Assembly (NCBI RefSeq): GCF_038066595.1
Contig: NZ_JBBUTH010000001.1
Coordinates: 62,001 to 126,000 of the forward strand
DNA from: Pseudaquabacterium inlustre
Lineage (GTDB): Bacteria; Pseudomonadota; Gammaproteobacteria; Burkholderiales; Burkholderiaceae_C
Length of the DNA: 64,000 nt
Direction of reading: 5' to 3'
This document shows positions 22,031 through 30,587 of this stretch, piece after piece; positions within the stretch are counted from its first letter, which is position 1, and each line of letters starts with the position of its first letter. The notes below the pieces were generated by a model that did no database searches, was not told the origin of the DNA, and worked only from the letters and a program-made list of their open reading frames with translations. A program made the translations under genes and the position numbers.

Positions 22031-22086
22031 TGAAACTGTTGCCGGGGTTTAATCCGACGCCCGCCAGGCAGAAACTGCCTGACAGG

Positions 22087-22162
22087 TGGTGGGTCGTGCA
22101 GGACTTGAACCTGCGACCAACGGATTAAAAGTCCGCTGCTCTACCGACTGAGCTAACGACCC
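22087..22162 (-). tRNA. tRNA-Lys (anticodon TTT)
   Basis: 76 nt with encoded CCA. Acceptor GGGTCGT pairs with GCACGACCC-side bases; the anticodon loop CTTTTAA gives TTT for AAA/AAG. It is first in the minus-strand array. The 56-bp gap to the next tRNA holds a CAGGCAG/CTGCCTG hairpin without a U-tract, perhaps a processing site. Confidence 0.96.
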
Positions 22163-22179
22163 GTCCGGCAGAGCCTCGC

Positions 22180-22209
22180 ATTCTAGCACTGAAATTTTGG
22201 TGTTGTCAC
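22180..22209 (-). promoter_or_regulatory. Sigma-70 promoter of the tRNA-Lys array
   Basis: On the minus strand GTGACA (22209-22204), an 18-bp spacer and TAGAAT (22185-22180) give a strong sigma-70 promoter with an expected start near 22173, about 10 bases before the first tRNA. The -35 box overlaps the stop codon of tcdA. Confidence 0.7.
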
Positions 22210-23009
22210 GCTTTTGCAGCAGCTTTTCTTGGGGCCTGGCGCAGGACGTCGATCACCTCGCCCGCAGCCACCAGCCCGAAGCTGGCCGTGACGGTGACGG
22301 TGGAGCCGTAGCCGTGGCAGTTCAGCGTGCCGTCGCTGGCGCAGGCGGCGTCGGCCGGCGGCGCCACGCTCTCGCGCGAGAACACGCAGCGCAGGCCGAT
22401 GCGGCCCTGGCGCGGCGCGCCGGCCTTGCGCAGGCGCTGGCGCAGCGTGGCCAGCAGCGGGTCGTGCGTGGTCTCGGCCAGGTCGGCCACCTCGATGGCG
22501 TGGGCGCGCAGCTTGCCGCCGGCTGCGCCGCACACCACCAGCGGCGTGCCGCTGGCCCGCGCCCAGGCGGCGATGGCCAGCTTGGCCTGGCCCTGGTCGC
22601 AGGCGTCGATCACCGCGTCCACCGGGCCGGGCAGCAGCGCCGGCCAGTTGTCGGGCGCGGCGAACTCCTCCACCACCTGCACCTGGCAGCCGGGGTGGAT
22701 GTCGGCGATGCGCTGGCGCAGCGCCTCGGCCTTGGCCATGCCTAGCGTGGCGCCCAGCGCCTGCACCTGGCGGTTGATGTTGGACTCGGCCACATGGTCG
22801 AGGTCGATCAGCACCAGCTGCGCCACGCCGCTGCGCGCCAGCGCCTCCACCGCCCACGAGCCCACGCCGCCCAGGCCCACCACGGCCACGCGGGCGGCCC
22901 GCACGCGCTGGTAGCCGGCCTCGCCGTACAGGCGGCGCAGGCCGCCGAAGCGGCGTTCCAGGTCGGCGTCGTCCGGTGCCAGGCCGGTCTGGCCCTGCGG
23001 CTGCGTCAT
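22206..23009 (-). CDS. tcdA: tRNA threonylcarbamoyladenosine dehydratase
   Basis: 267 residues from the ATG at 23009. It is a ThiF/E1-like enzyme with ATP-binding VAVVGLGGVGSWAVEALARS (about residues 41-60) and LVLIDLDHVAESNINRQ, as in E. coli TcdA (CsdL), which cyclises t6A at position 37 of ANN-decoding tRNAs. The catalytic-region segments VIDACDQGQAK and CGAAGGK are typical. The zinc-binding cysteines of ThiF proteins are absent, as expected for TcdA. It lies directly upstream of three lysine tRNA genes, which are t6A-modified tRNAs. Two bp separate it from the YeeE/YedE transporter. Confidence 0.92.
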   Translation of the reverse strand: MTQPQGQTGLAPDDADLERRFGGLRRLYGEAGYQRVRAARVAVVGLGGVGSWAVEALARSGVAQLVLIDLDHVAESNINRQVQALGATLGMAKAEALRQRIADIHPGCQVQVVEEFAAPDNWPALLPGPVDAVIDACDQGQAKLAIAAWARASGTPLVVCGAAGGKLRAHAIEVADLAETTHDPLLATLRQRLRKAGAPRQGRIGLRCVFSRESVAPPADAACASDGTLNCHGYGSTVTVTASFGLVAAGEVIDVLRQAPRKAAAKA

Positions 23010-23011
23010 CG

Positions 23012-24118
23012 TCAGACCCCTTCCTGGCGCAACTGCCAGCGCAGCGTCAGCGTCGCACCGCCCAGCATGCCGGCCAGCGCGATGGCACTGCCCACCGACA
23101 GCGTGGACAGCCCGGTGATGCCCTGGCCCACGGTGCAGCCCAGCGCCGTGACCGCGCCCACGCCCATCAGCGCGGCACCCAGCAGGTGGCGCGCGGTGTC
23201 GCCCACGCCGCCAAAGCCTTCCCAGTGGAAGCTGCGCGTGGCCAGTGCCACGGCGGCACTGCCGGCCACCACGCCCAGCGCGGCGGCCATGCCCTGCGTG
23301 AACACGCGACTGGCATCGCTGGCGTAGATCAGCCACTCGATCAGCAAGGCCATCGGCGCGATGAAGCTGAACGACTCCATGCGCTGGCTGCTGGTGGCCA
23401 GGAAGGCCGGCTCCAAGGTCAGCGGATGCTCGGCCAGGTGCCCGTGCACGCCCGACAGCCACCACAGCGCCACCACCAGGCCGCCCAGGCCCAGGCCACC
23501 AGCCAGCACATCGGCCTGCCGACCCTCGCGCCGCGCCAGCACCCAGGCGGCCAGCGCCAGTGCGCACAGCGCCCCCACACCCCCTGCCCGCTGCGCCGGC
23601 GTGCCCCCCAGGCTGGCCAGCAGCGTGGGCAGATCGGCGCCGCCGGGCAGCGCCAGCTGCACGCGGTCGACGCTGGCCTGGCGGGCCACCGCCAGCACAC
23701 CGCGCATCGTGGCCCAGGCCGCCAGGCCGGCCACCAGCACCACCACCAGCGAGCGCAGGTTGCCGCCGCCCAGGCGCACCAGCGTGCGCGCGCCGCAGCC
23801 CGAGGCCAGCACCATGCCCACGCCGAACAGCAGGCCGCCCAGCGCCAGCGACAGCCAGCGCAGCGCCGCGCCGGCGTAGATCGAATCGGCGGCGCGCACC
23901 CAGCCCAGGGCCACCAGCGTGTTGAATCCCAGCATGGCCACCGCCATCGCCAGCACCCACATGCGCAGCCGCGCCGTGCCGCCGAACAGCAGCCAGTCGG
24001 ATACCGCACCCAGGGTGCAGAAATGCGTGCGCCGCGCCAGCGCACCGAAGGCCGCGCCCAGCGCAAAGGCGGCCCACAGCAGCTGGCGGGTGAGGAAGGG
24101 CAGATCGGCTTCGGTCAT
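23012..24118 (-). CDS. YeeE/YedE family sulfur-compound transporter (TsuA-like)
   Basis: 368 residues, almost entirely membrane helices (nine or more). Two family motifs with conserved cysteines are visible: MVLASGCGARTLVRLG (about residues 104-119) and GAVTALGCTVGQGITGLS (about 325-342), plus HFCTLG near the N-terminus. In TsuA these cysteines form the path for thiosulfate entry. The protein is therefore probably an inner-membrane importer of thiosulfate or a related sulfur species. The start is at the ATG at 24118; longer frames read into the terminator region. The stop is 2 bp from the tcdA start, so the two are likely one transcript. Confidence 0.88.
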   Translation of the reverse strand: MTEADLPFLTRQLLWAAFALGAAFGALARRTHFCTLGAVSDWLLFGGTARLRMWVLAMAVAMLGFNTLVALGWVRAADSIYAGAALRWLSLALGGLLFGVGMVLASGCGARTLVRLGGGNLRSLVVVLVAGLAAWATMRGVLAVARQASVDRVQLALPGGADLPTLLASLGGTPAQRAGGVGALCALALAAWVLARREGRQADVLAGGLGLGGLVVALWWLSGVHGHLAEHPLTLEPAFLATSSQRMESFSFIAPMALLIEWLIYASDASRVFTQGMAAALGVVAGSAAVALATRSFHWEGFGGVGDTARHLLGAALMGVGAVTALGCTVGQGITGLSTLSVGSAIALAGMLGGATLTLRWQLRQEGV

Positions 24119-24138
24119 CGCGTGCGTCGCGAATGGCA

Positions 24139-24180
24139 ACGCGGCATGGGCCGGGCCGTGTGGCCCGCGCCATGCCGCGT
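24139..24180 (-). terminator. Hairpin downstream of cpoB
   Basis: ACGCGGCATGG (24139-24149) and CCATGCCGCGT (24170-24180) form a perfect 11-bp stem; the loop itself can fold (GGGCC/GGCCC). It lies between the end of the tolB-pal-cpoB operon and the transporter gene. The following bases are not U-rich, so it may be a weak or factor-assisted terminator. Confidence 0.45.
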
Positions 24181-24203
24181 GGCGGGGTGGAGGGAGGCGC
24201 TGC

Positions 24204-25019
24204 TTACTTGACGCCGGCCACGCGTTCCTTGCCGGCGGCCGCGGCCTCGCTGTTGGGATAGGCCTTGACCAGCTCTTCCACGGTCTTCTTGGCGCCGCGC
24301 CCATCCTTCATCTCGAGCTGGCAGTTGGCCACGGCCAGCAGCGCCTCGGGCGCGCGCGGGTGGCCGGGTGCCGCGCTCACCAGCGCGCGGAAGGACGCGA
24401 TGGCGTCCTTGTAGTTCTTCTGGCCGTAGTAGGCATTGCCCAGCCAGAAGCGCAGCGAGTCGGTGTAGCCGCTGCCCTGGAAGCGCTGCATGAAGCCGGT
24501 GATCGCGGCCACCGCCTTGTCGAAGTCGCCGGTGCGCAGCACGGCCATCGCCGCGTCGTGCGCGCGCCGCTCGTGCGGCTCGGCCACGAAGTCCTTGCCG
24601 TCCAGCGCGATCTTCTGCGGCTCCACCTGGCGCAGGCGGTCGTCCAGCGCCTGGGCGGCGTCCTTCAGGCGCTTCTGCAGTTCGGCCACCTCGCGGGCGA
24701 GCTGTTCCTGGCCACCGCGCAGCTTGGCGTTCTCGGCCTTCTGCGCCTCGAGCTGGGTGTTCAGGTCCAGCAGGCTGCGGCGCAGTTGCTGCACCTGCTC
24801 GGTCAGCTGGCCGGTGCTTTGCTGCAGTTGCTCGAGGCGGTTGCGGTGGCTCTCCTCGCTGGCCTGGAAGCGGCTGCGCAGGTCGAGGATGGCCTTGCGC
24901 GCCTCCTCGTCCTCGAGCAGGCCGGCGCGCGCGCCGGAACCGATGACGAGCAGCGCACCGGCCACCAGGGCCGGCAGCACGCGGGGAACGAAGGGCGACA
25001 ACGACAACGGCACGATCAA
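24204..25019 (-). CDS. cpoB: Cell division coordinator CpoB / YbgF (Tol-Pal)
   Basis: 271 residues. Signal peptide (residues 1-32, VLPALVAGALLVIGSGARA), a long coiled coil rich in Gln/Leu/Glu (about 40-130, RNRLEQLQQSTGQLTEQVQQ) that mediates trimerisation, then TPR repeats to the C-terminus (DAAMAVLRTGDFDKAVAAI, DSLRFWLGNAYYGQKNYKDA, APEALLAVANCQLEMKDGRG). CpoB works in the periplasm with TolA to couple outer-membrane constriction to peptidoglycan synthesis. The start at 25019 is a TTG overlapping the pal stop by 4 bp; a GTG at 25013 with better spacing to AAGGA is a good alternative. Confidence 0.9.
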   Translation of the reverse strand: MIVPLSLSPFVPRVLPALVAGALLVIGSGARAGLLEDEEARKAILDLRSRFQASEESHRNRLEQLQQSTGQLTEQVQQLRRSLLDLNTQLEAQKAENAKLRGGQEQLAREVAELQKRLKDAAQALDDRLRQVEPQKIALDGKDFVAEPHERRAHDAAMAVLRTGDFDKAVAAITGFMQRFQGSGYTDSLRFWLGNAYYGQKNYKDAIASFRALVSAAPGHPRAPEALLAVANCQLEMKDGRGAKKTVEELVKAYPNSEAAAAGKERVAGVK

Positions 25020-25636
25020 CGGTCCTTCAGTTCAGCGCGGCGGTTCTTGGCCCAGGCGGCCTCGTCATGGCCGGGGTCGGCCGGGCGCTCCTTGCCGAAG
25101 CTCACCGCCTCCAGCTGGGCTTCGGGCACGCCCAGCAGCGCCAGGGTCTTGACCACCGCCTCGGCGCGCTTCTGGCCCAGCGCGATGTTGTACTCGCTGC
25201 CGCCACGCTCGTCGGTGTGGCCCTCCACGGTCAGGCGCTTGCCCTTGGTCGCGTTCAGCGCCTTGGCATGGGCTTCGAGCATGCCGCGGAAGTCGTCCTT
25301 GACGACGAAGCTGTCGAAGTCGAAGTAGACGACACGGGCCAGGTTCGAGGCCGCCGCGGCGGCGCCGGCGCCGGCACCGGCCGCTGCGCCGGCGCCCGGC
25401 GCGCTGCGGCTCAGGTCGACCGTGGCCACCTTGGACTGCGGTGCCACCGCGCCGGCACTGCCGCCGGCACCGGCCGCCGGGGTGCCCGGGGCCGTGGCCG
25501 TGGGCACGGCGGTGGGCGTGCGCGTCTCGACCGGCGTCTCGTCGAGCTTGACCGTCGAGCCGCAGCCCGTCAGCAAGGCGGTGGTCACGGCGGCCGTGAA
25601 GGTGGCCAGTCCGGTTGCGCGAAGTCCCAGGTTCAT
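25016..25636 (-). CDS. pal: Peptidoglycan-associated lipoprotein Pal
   Basis: About 206 residues. Of two adjacent ATGs (25639 and 25636) the second is preferred, since AGGAG lies 5 bases before it. A lipoprotein signal ends TTALLTGCGS; a long Ala/Gly/Pro/Thr-rich linker (about residues 35-95) is more extended than in E. coli Pal. The C-terminal OmpA-like domain is clear: VYFDFDSFVV, LTVEGHTDERG (peptidoglycan-contact residues), EYNIALGQKRAEAV and KNRRAEL. Pal anchors the outer membrane to peptidoglycan and binds TolB, encoded upstream in the same transcript. Confidence 0.95.
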   Translation of the reverse strand: MNLGLRATGLATFTAAVTTALLTGCGSTVKLDETPVETRTPTAVPTATAPGTPAAGAGGSAGAVAPQSKVATVDLSRSAPGAGAAAGAGAGAAAAASNLARVVYFDFDSFVVKDDFRGMLEAHAKALNATKGKRLTVEGHTDERGGSEYNIALGQKRAEAVVKTLALLGVPEAQLEAVSFGKERPADPGHDEAAWAKNRRAELKDR

Positions 25637-25739
25637 CATCGCTCCTAGCTCGAAGGCGGCGGCAGGCGCCGCCAGGGGTTGCGGCGGGTCGGCCGCGCAA
25701 GGGCAGCCGGGGTGGGCGGCCCGCGTGTTCATCGGTGGC

Positions 25740-27038
25740 TCATCGGGTGAACGGGCCCCAGGCCGGCTCGCGCACGTCCTGGCCCTGGGTGGGCACGCGG
25801 CGGCGGATCTTGCCATCCAGGGTGGTGGTCATCAACACATCGCGGCCGCCGCTGCGCGTGGCGTAGATCAGCAGCCGGCCGTTGGGCGCGAAGCTGGGGC
25901 TCTCGTCGTCGGCCGTGTCGGTGACGGCCAGCGGCGGCGCGCTGCCGTCCAGCGGCATGACCATCACGCGAAAGCCGTTCTCGCGCGTCACGTAGGCCAG
26001 CATGCGGCCATCGGGGCTGATGGCCGGGCTGATGTTGTAGGCGCCCTGGAACGTGACGCGCTCGGCGCTGCCGCCCGCGGCCGGCATGCGGTAGACCTGC
26101 GGACCGCCGCCGCGGTCACTGACGAAATACACCTGCCGCCCGTCGGGCGAGAAGCAGGCCTCGGTGTCGATGGCGCTGCTCTGCGTCAGCCGGCGCGGGT
26201 TGTCGCCGCTGGCGTCGAGCAGGTAGATCTGCGAGATGCCGTCGCGCGTGAGCGTGACCGCCAGGCGCTGGCCGTCGGGCGACCAGGCCGGCGCGCTGTT
26301 GCTGCCCTTGAAGGCGGCCACGCGGCGGCGCTCGCCGGTGGACACGTCCTGCACCATGACCACGGCCTTGCCGTCCTCGAAGGACACATAGGCCAGGCGG
26401 CGGCCGTCGGGCGCCCAGGCCGGCGAGATGATGGGCTGCGGGCTGGCCAGCGCGGTCTGCGCGCCCTCGCCGTCGGCATCGGTGATGCGCAGCGTGTAGC
26501 GGTTGGCGGCCTTGGAGACGAAGGCGATGCGCGTGGCGTTGACACCGCGCTCGCCCACCAGTTGCTCGTGCACCGCGTCGGCGATGCGGTGCGCGGCCAG
26601 GCGCAGATCGGCCGGCAGCACCACCGCCGACTGCAGCACCAGCTCCTGCGACTTGACCGCGTCCCACAGCCGGTAGCGCACGTCGAAGCGGCCATCGGCC
26701 AGGCGCGTGACCGAGCCGACCAGCAGCGCATCGGCTCCGCGGCCGCGCCAGTCGGACCACTGCGGCGCGCTGCGCTCGTCCAGCGCCCCGCTGGAATCGA
26801 CCAGGCGGAACACGCTGCTGCGGTCGAGGTCGTCGCGGATGATCTGCGACACGGCCTGGCCGCTGCGGTCCTCGTCGCGAAAGCGCGTGACGGCGATCGG
26901 CAGCTGCGTGGCCCCGATGCCCGACACCTCCACCCGGAACTGGGCGCGGGCCGGCAGGCTGGTGAACAGCGCGGTGGGGGCGGCGGTGAACAGGCCGGCA
27001 CTGAGCGCGGCGGTGAAATGTCGGCGGCGGATCGGCAT
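25740..27038 (-). CDS. tolB: Tol-Pal system translocation protein TolB
   Basis: 432 residues from the ATG at 27038. Signal peptide (PIRRRHFTAALSAGLF... ending PARAQ), an N-terminal domain (FRVEVSGIG...) that contacts TolA and Pal, and a six-bladed beta-propeller whose WD-like repeats are visible as PAWAPDGRRLAYVS, PAWSPDGQRLAVTL, ACFSPDGRQVYFVS, PAISPDGRMLAYVT and PSFAPNGRLLIYAT. Located in the periplasm, where it cycles between Pal and TolA. It is the first gene of tolB-pal-cpoB; tolQ, tolR and tolA are not upstream here, where an unrelated divergent gene is found. Confidence 0.95.
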   Translation of the reverse strand: MPIRRRHFTAALSAGLFTAAPTALFTSLPARAQFRVEVSGIGATQLPIAVTRFRDEDRSGQAVSQIIRDDLDRSSVFRLVDSSGALDERSAPQWSDWRGRGADALLVGSVTRLADGRFDVRYRLWDAVKSQELVLQSAVVLPADLRLAAHRIADAVHEQLVGERGVNATRIAFVSKAANRYTLRITDADGEGAQTALASPQPIISPAWAPDGRRLAYVSFEDGKAVVMVQDVSTGERRRVAAFKGSNSAPAWSPDGQRLAVTLTRDGISQIYLLDASGDNPRRLTQSSAIDTEACFSPDGRQVYFVSDRGGGPQVYRMPAAGGSAERVTFQGAYNISPAISPDGRMLAYVTRENGFRVMVMPLDGSAPPLAVTDTADDESPSFAPNGRLLIYATRSGGRDVLMTTTLDGKIRRRVPTQGQDVREPAWGPFTR

Positions 27039-27145
27039 CGAGGGCGGTGGGAGTCGGTCGGCCCGCCGCAGGTTCCCTCGGGCCCTGCCAGCCAGCCTGG
27101 TGCCGGACCATTGTAGGCAGGACGGCTGCGGCATCATCGCGCCCC

Positions 27146-27553
27146 ATGCCCCGCAACGCACCCGACCCCGCCACGCCCTGCCCCTGCGGCAGCGCCCTGC
27201 CCTATGCCGGCTGCTGCGGCCGCTGGCACGACGGCCCGCTGCACCTGCAGGCCCCCGATGCCGAGGCGCTGATGCGCTCGCGGTACAGCGCCTTCGTGCT
27301 GGAACTGGGCGACTACCTGCTGGCCACCTGGGCCGAGGCCACGCGGCCCGGGCGCATCGATTTCGAACCCGGCCTGCGCTGGCTGGGCCTGCAGGTGCGG
27401 GCACACCGTGCCATCGATGCCGACCATGCCGAGGTGGAGTTCGTGGCGCGCAGCAAGCTGGGCGGGCGCGCCCACCGGCTGCACGAGACCAGCCGCTTCA
27501 CGCGCGATGCCGCCGGCCGCTGGATGTACGTGGATGGCGAGATGCAGGCCTGA
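27146..27553 (+). CDS. YchJ/UPF0225 family SEC-C motif protein
   Basis: 135 residues from the ATG at 27146. The N-terminus holds the SEC-C-like zinc-binding motif CPCGSALPYAGCCGRWH, and the body matches YchJ: ALMRSRYSAFVLELGDYLLATW, LGLQVRAH, VEFVARSK and ETSRFTRDAAGRWMYVDG. This NTF2-like family has no firm function; the zinc motif suggests protein or nucleic-acid binding. The long upstream extension of the frame has no coding character. Divergent from tolB, 107 bp away. Confidence 0.85.
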   Translation: MPRNAPDPATPCPCGSALPYAGCCGRWHDGPLHLQAPDAEALMRSRYSAFVLELGDYLLATWAEATRPGRIDFEPGLRWLGLQVRAHRAIDADHAEVEFVARSKLGGRAHRLHETSRFTRDAAGRWMYVDGEMQA

Positions 27554-27568
27554 ACGACGGCTTGACGC

Positions 27569-28099
27569 TCAGGCCGCCGCGGCGAACTCCTGCCGGATCA
27601 TCGGCTGCGACAGGCGCCAGGCCACAGCCGCCAGCAGCGCGCAGCCGGCCAGCGACACCAGGGCCGACATCGAGCGCGTGGCCACCACCAGGCCGTCGAG
27701 CAGCGGCGCCAGCGCCTGCGGCAGCGCGGCATGGGCCAGCGCGGCCTGCACCCACCACTGCACCGCCGCCTGCTGCAGGCCCAGGCCGGCCAGGTTGAGC
27801 ACCACGGCCACGGCCAGCAGCGCGATGAAGGCGCGTCGCGCCCACTCGCGCCGGCGCAGCAGGCCGATGGCTGCCGCCACGGTGGCCACGGCCAGCGCCA
27901 GCGCCAAGCCCTGGGCCCAGGGCAGCGCGGCCGGCAGCCAGGCCAGCAGCCACTGCGGCAGGTCGTGCAGCGCGGCCGGCGCGGCCACCCAGCCGGCCGA
28001 CGAAGCCGAGCCGGTGAGCAGCAACGCCATCAGCAGGGCCAGCCAGGCCACGGCATTGACGAACAGCGAGCGCGATCCGACGGTGAAGGTCTGGGGCAT
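27569..28099 (-). CDS. Predicted four-helix membrane protein, unknown function
   Basis: 176 residues, with hydrophobic segments at about 14-33 (VAWLALLMALLLTG), 50-78, 90-112 (AFIALLAVAVVLNLAGLGL) and 143-162. No cofactor or catalytic motif is seen. The layout (short loops, a basic LLRRREWARR segment between helices 2 and 3) resembles small DUF2569/DoxX-like membrane proteins, but no family can be named with confidence. It converges with the YchJ-like gene (15-bp gap) and runs divergently from the pseudouridine synthase. Confidence 0.6.
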   Translation of the reverse strand: MPQTFTVGSRSLFVNAVAWLALLMALLLTGSASSAGWVAAPAALHDLPQWLLAWLPAALPWAQGLALALAVATVAAAIGLLRRREWARRAFIALLAVAVVLNLAGLGLQQAAVQWWVQAALAHAALPQALAPLLDGLVVATRSMSALVSLAGCALLAAVAWRLSQPMIRQEFAAAA

Positions 28100-28253
28100 G
28101 GCGGGTCTCCGGCGCAGGGTGTGCGGTGGGCGCGGCGCCAGGCCGTCCGATCACGGCACACTCTGCCCACGCTCGGTCGCACAGCATGCCGCCCTTGCAT
28201 GACAGGCATTTGGCAGCCGCCATCGCCGACCACCGCCATCCAAGATCCGCCCC

Positions 28254-29030
28254 TTGTCCACCGCCCCCGATCCCGCCCCCCACGCAGACCCCCCTCCCCA
28301 CGCACCGCTGCCGCTGATCCACCAGGACGAGTGGCTGCTGGCCGTGCACAAGCCGGCCGGCATGCTGGTGCACCGCAGCAGCCTGGACGCCCAGGAAGAG
28401 GACGACCTGGTGACCCGGCTGCGCGCGCAGCTGGGCGCGCCCGTGTGGCCGGCGCACCGGCTGGACAAGGGCACCTCGGGCGTGCTGCTGCTGGCCCGCG
28501 ATGCCGCCACCGCCAGCGCGCTGGGCGAGGCCTTTGCCGAGGGCCGCACCACCAAGCACTACCGCGCGCTGGTGCGCGGCTGGCCCGGCGCGCCGGGCGG
28601 GGCCGACGAATGGGGCGAGATCGACCAGCCCCTGGCCCGCGACCCCGAGCTGCCCTCGGCCGGCCAGCCGCGTCTGCCGGCCTGCACGCGCTGGCAGGTG
28701 CTGCAGCGCTGGGAATGGCCGCTGGCCACGCACCCGGCACATGCCGGCACGCGCGTGGCGCTGATGGCCGTGCAGCCGCTGAGCGGCCGGCGCCACCAGA
28801 TCCGCCGCCACTTCAAGCACATCGGCCACCCGCTGATCGGCGACGCCACGCACGGCAAGGGGCCGCTGAACCGCGCCATCGCCGCCTGGCTGGGCCACGG
28901 CCGGCTGTGGCTGCATGCCGAGCGCTTGGCGCTGACCCATCCGGTCACCGGCCAGCCGCTCGAGCTGCACGCAGCGCCGGGGTCCGAGTGGGACTTGCTG
29001 CACACTGCGCCCCCCGTCACCGACTGCTGA
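28254..29030 (+). CDS. RluA-family pseudouridine synthase, TruC-like
   Basis: 258 residues. Catalytic motif HRLDKGTSGVLLLARD (about residues 72-87) carries the active-site aspartate. LLAVHKPAGMLVHRSS precedes it and the late PLSGRRHQIRRHFKHIGHPLIGD is the standard RluA-fold core. The absence of an S4 domain and the short N-terminus match TruC, which makes pseudouridine 65 in some tRNAs, rather than rRNA enzymes. The start is a TTG at 28254; no ATG or GTG precedes the conserved core in frame. The rarD-like gene follows after 14 bp, probably co-transcribed. Confidence 0.85.
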   Translation: MSTAPDPAPHADPPPHAPLPLIHQDEWLLAVHKPAGMLVHRSSLDAQEEDDLVTRLRAQLGAPVWPAHRLDKGTSGVLLLARDAATASALGEAFAEGRTTKHYRALVRGWPGAPGGADEWGEIDQPLARDPELPSAGQPRLPACTRWQVLQRWEWPLATHPAHAGTRVALMAVQPLSGRRHQIRRHFKHIGHPLIGDATHGKGPLNRAIAAWLGHGRLWLHAERLALTHPVTGQPLELHAAPGSEWDLLHTAPPVTDC

Positions 29031-29044
29031 CCCCCACCCGCCGC

Positions 29045-29932
29045 ATGCACACCGGAGCCCTTGCCGCCGCGCTGGCCTACATCTGCTGGGGCCTGTTCCC
29101 GCTGTACATCAAGCTGCTGGGCGCGGTGCCGGCGCTGGAGCTGGTGGCCCACCGCTCGTGGTGGAGCCTGGTGCTGGTGCTGGGCGTGCTGGCCGTGCAG
29201 CGGCGCTGGGCCTGGCTGGGGCCGGTGCTGCGCTCACCGCGCACGCTGGCGGTGTTTGCCTGCAGTGCGCTGCTGCTCACCGCCAACTGGCTGCTCTACG
29301 TGTGGGCCGTGAACGCCGACCATGTGCTCGACGCCAGCCTGGGCTACTTCATCAACCCGCTGTTCAACGTGCTGCTGGGCTACGCCGTGCTGCACGAGCG
29401 GCCCCGGCCGGTGCAATGGGCCGCCGTGGCGCTGGCCGCCTGCGGCGTGCTGTGGCTGGCCATCGGCACCGGCCATGTGCCCTGGGTGTCGCTGGCGCTG
29501 GCCTTCAGCTTCGGCCTGTACGGCCTGCTGCGCAAGACCGCGCCGCTGGGCGCGCTGGAGGGCCTGACGCTGGAAACGCTGATGCAGGCGCCAGTGGCAC
29601 TCGGCTGGCTGCTGTGGCTGCAGGCGCACGGCCAGGGCCACTTTGCCCAGGGCAATCTGGGGCTGGACCTGCTGCTGCTGGCCGCCGGGCCGGCCACTGC
29701 CGTGCCGCTGCTGCTGTTCGCCTTTGGCGCGCGGCGGGTCACGCTGGCCACGCTGGGGCTGCTGCAGTACCTGGGCCCGTCGATCCAGTTCATGCTGGGC
29801 GTGTTCGTTTACGGCGAGCCCTTCGACCTGCGCCGCGGCCTGGGCTTTGCACTGATCTGGGCCGCGCTGGCGGTCTACAGCGCCGAGAGCTGGCGACAGC
29901 TGCAACGCCAGCGCCAGGCCGCGGCGGCCTGA
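29045..29932 (+). CDS. rarD: RarD family EamA-type transporter
   Basis: 295 residues and ten predicted membrane helices. The family start GALAAALAYICWGLFPLYIK is clear, as are the central SFGLYGLLRKTAPLGALEGLTLETL and LGLLQYLGPSIQFMLGVFVYGEPF motifs. RarD proteins belong to the drug/metabolite transporter superfamily; their substrate is unknown, although they are annotated as chloramphenicol-sensitivity proteins. The start at the ATG at 29045 gives the usual length. Converges with the DUF3501 gene. Confidence 0.9.
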   Translation: MHTGALAAALAYICWGLFPLYIKLLGAVPALELVAHRSWWSLVLVLGVLAVQRRWAWLGPVLRSPRTLAVFACSALLLTANWLLYVWAVNADHVLDASLGYFINPLFNVLLGYAVLHERPRPVQWAAVALAACGVLWLAIGTGHVPWVSLALAFSFGLYGLLRKTAPLGALEGLTLETLMQAPVALGWLLWLQAHGQGHFAQGNLGLDLLLLAAGPATAVPLLLFAFGARRVTLATLGLLQYLGPSIQFMLGVFVYGEPFDLRRGLGFALIWAALAVYSAESWRQLQRQRQAAAA

Positions 29933-29972
29933 CCCGGCCCGGCTGACCCAGCGCGGATTTCAGCCGCGCAGT

Positions 29973-30554
29973 TCAGCCGCGCAGGTCGCCCGCCAGGCTG
30001 GCCAGCGTCTCGGCCGGGATGCTCAGGTGCGCCGGATAGTGCGTGTGGTCGCAGCCCAGCTTCACCGCCGCGCCGGCCCGCACGGCCTGGCGCGCCGCGG
30101 GCGGAAATTCAAAGCGCACGAAGTGCACCGCCGAGGTCTTGACCTCGTTCTCGCGGTCCAGGTCTTCGTCGGCGATGGCGTAGACGCGCGGCTGGCCTTC
30201 CACCTCGACGAACAGTCGGTCTTCCACGCCGATCAGCCGCGCCAGCTCGCGCCGGCGCTCGTGAACATCAGGGTACTCCAGTAGCACGGTGGCCTTCCAG
30301 TTGCTGCCATCGGGCACCAGCGGCGCATAGGCCTCGATCTCGGACAGGATGCCGTCCTCGTCGAAGATCTTCTCGATGTGCAGCATCTCCTGGATCTGCC
30401 GGCGGATGGTGGCTTCGTCTTCGAACTGCAGGCTCATGTGTTCGCCCAGTCGCACGCTGCGCAGCTGGCGGTGGGCGATGTGGGCGGGCTTGCTGCTCTG
30501 GCGGATGCGGGCGTAGGCCTCCAGCGTGAGCAGGCTGTCGCGGGTGATGGTCAT
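29973..30554 (-). CDS. DUF3501 family protein
   Basis: 193 residues matching DUF3501: start MTITRDSLLTLEAYARIRQ, then RSVRLGEHMSLQFEDEATIRRQIQEMLHIEKIF and the C-terminal VHFVRFEFPPAARQAVRAG with DHTHYPAH. No enzymatic motif is known for the family. It is the last gene of a minus-strand set with an Fe-S protein (33-bp gap) and rubrerythrin. That grouping recurs in proteobacteria, which suggests one shared role, probably peroxide/oxidative-stress or redox handling. The RR/EK-rich helix could contact the Fe-S partner. Confidence 0.85.
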   Translation of the reverse strand: MTITRDSLLTLEAYARIRQSSKPAHIAHRQLRSVRLGEHMSLQFEDEATIRRQIQEMLHIEKIFDEDGILSEIEAYAPLVPDGSNWKATVLLEYPDVHERRRELARLIGVEDRLFVEVEGQPRVYAIADEDLDRENEVKTSAVHFVRFEFPPAARQAVRAGAAVKLGCDHTHYPAHLSIPAETLASLAGDLRG

Positions 30555-30587
30555 GGCGGGCGTTGACGTGGGGGCGGGTCGAAGCGG

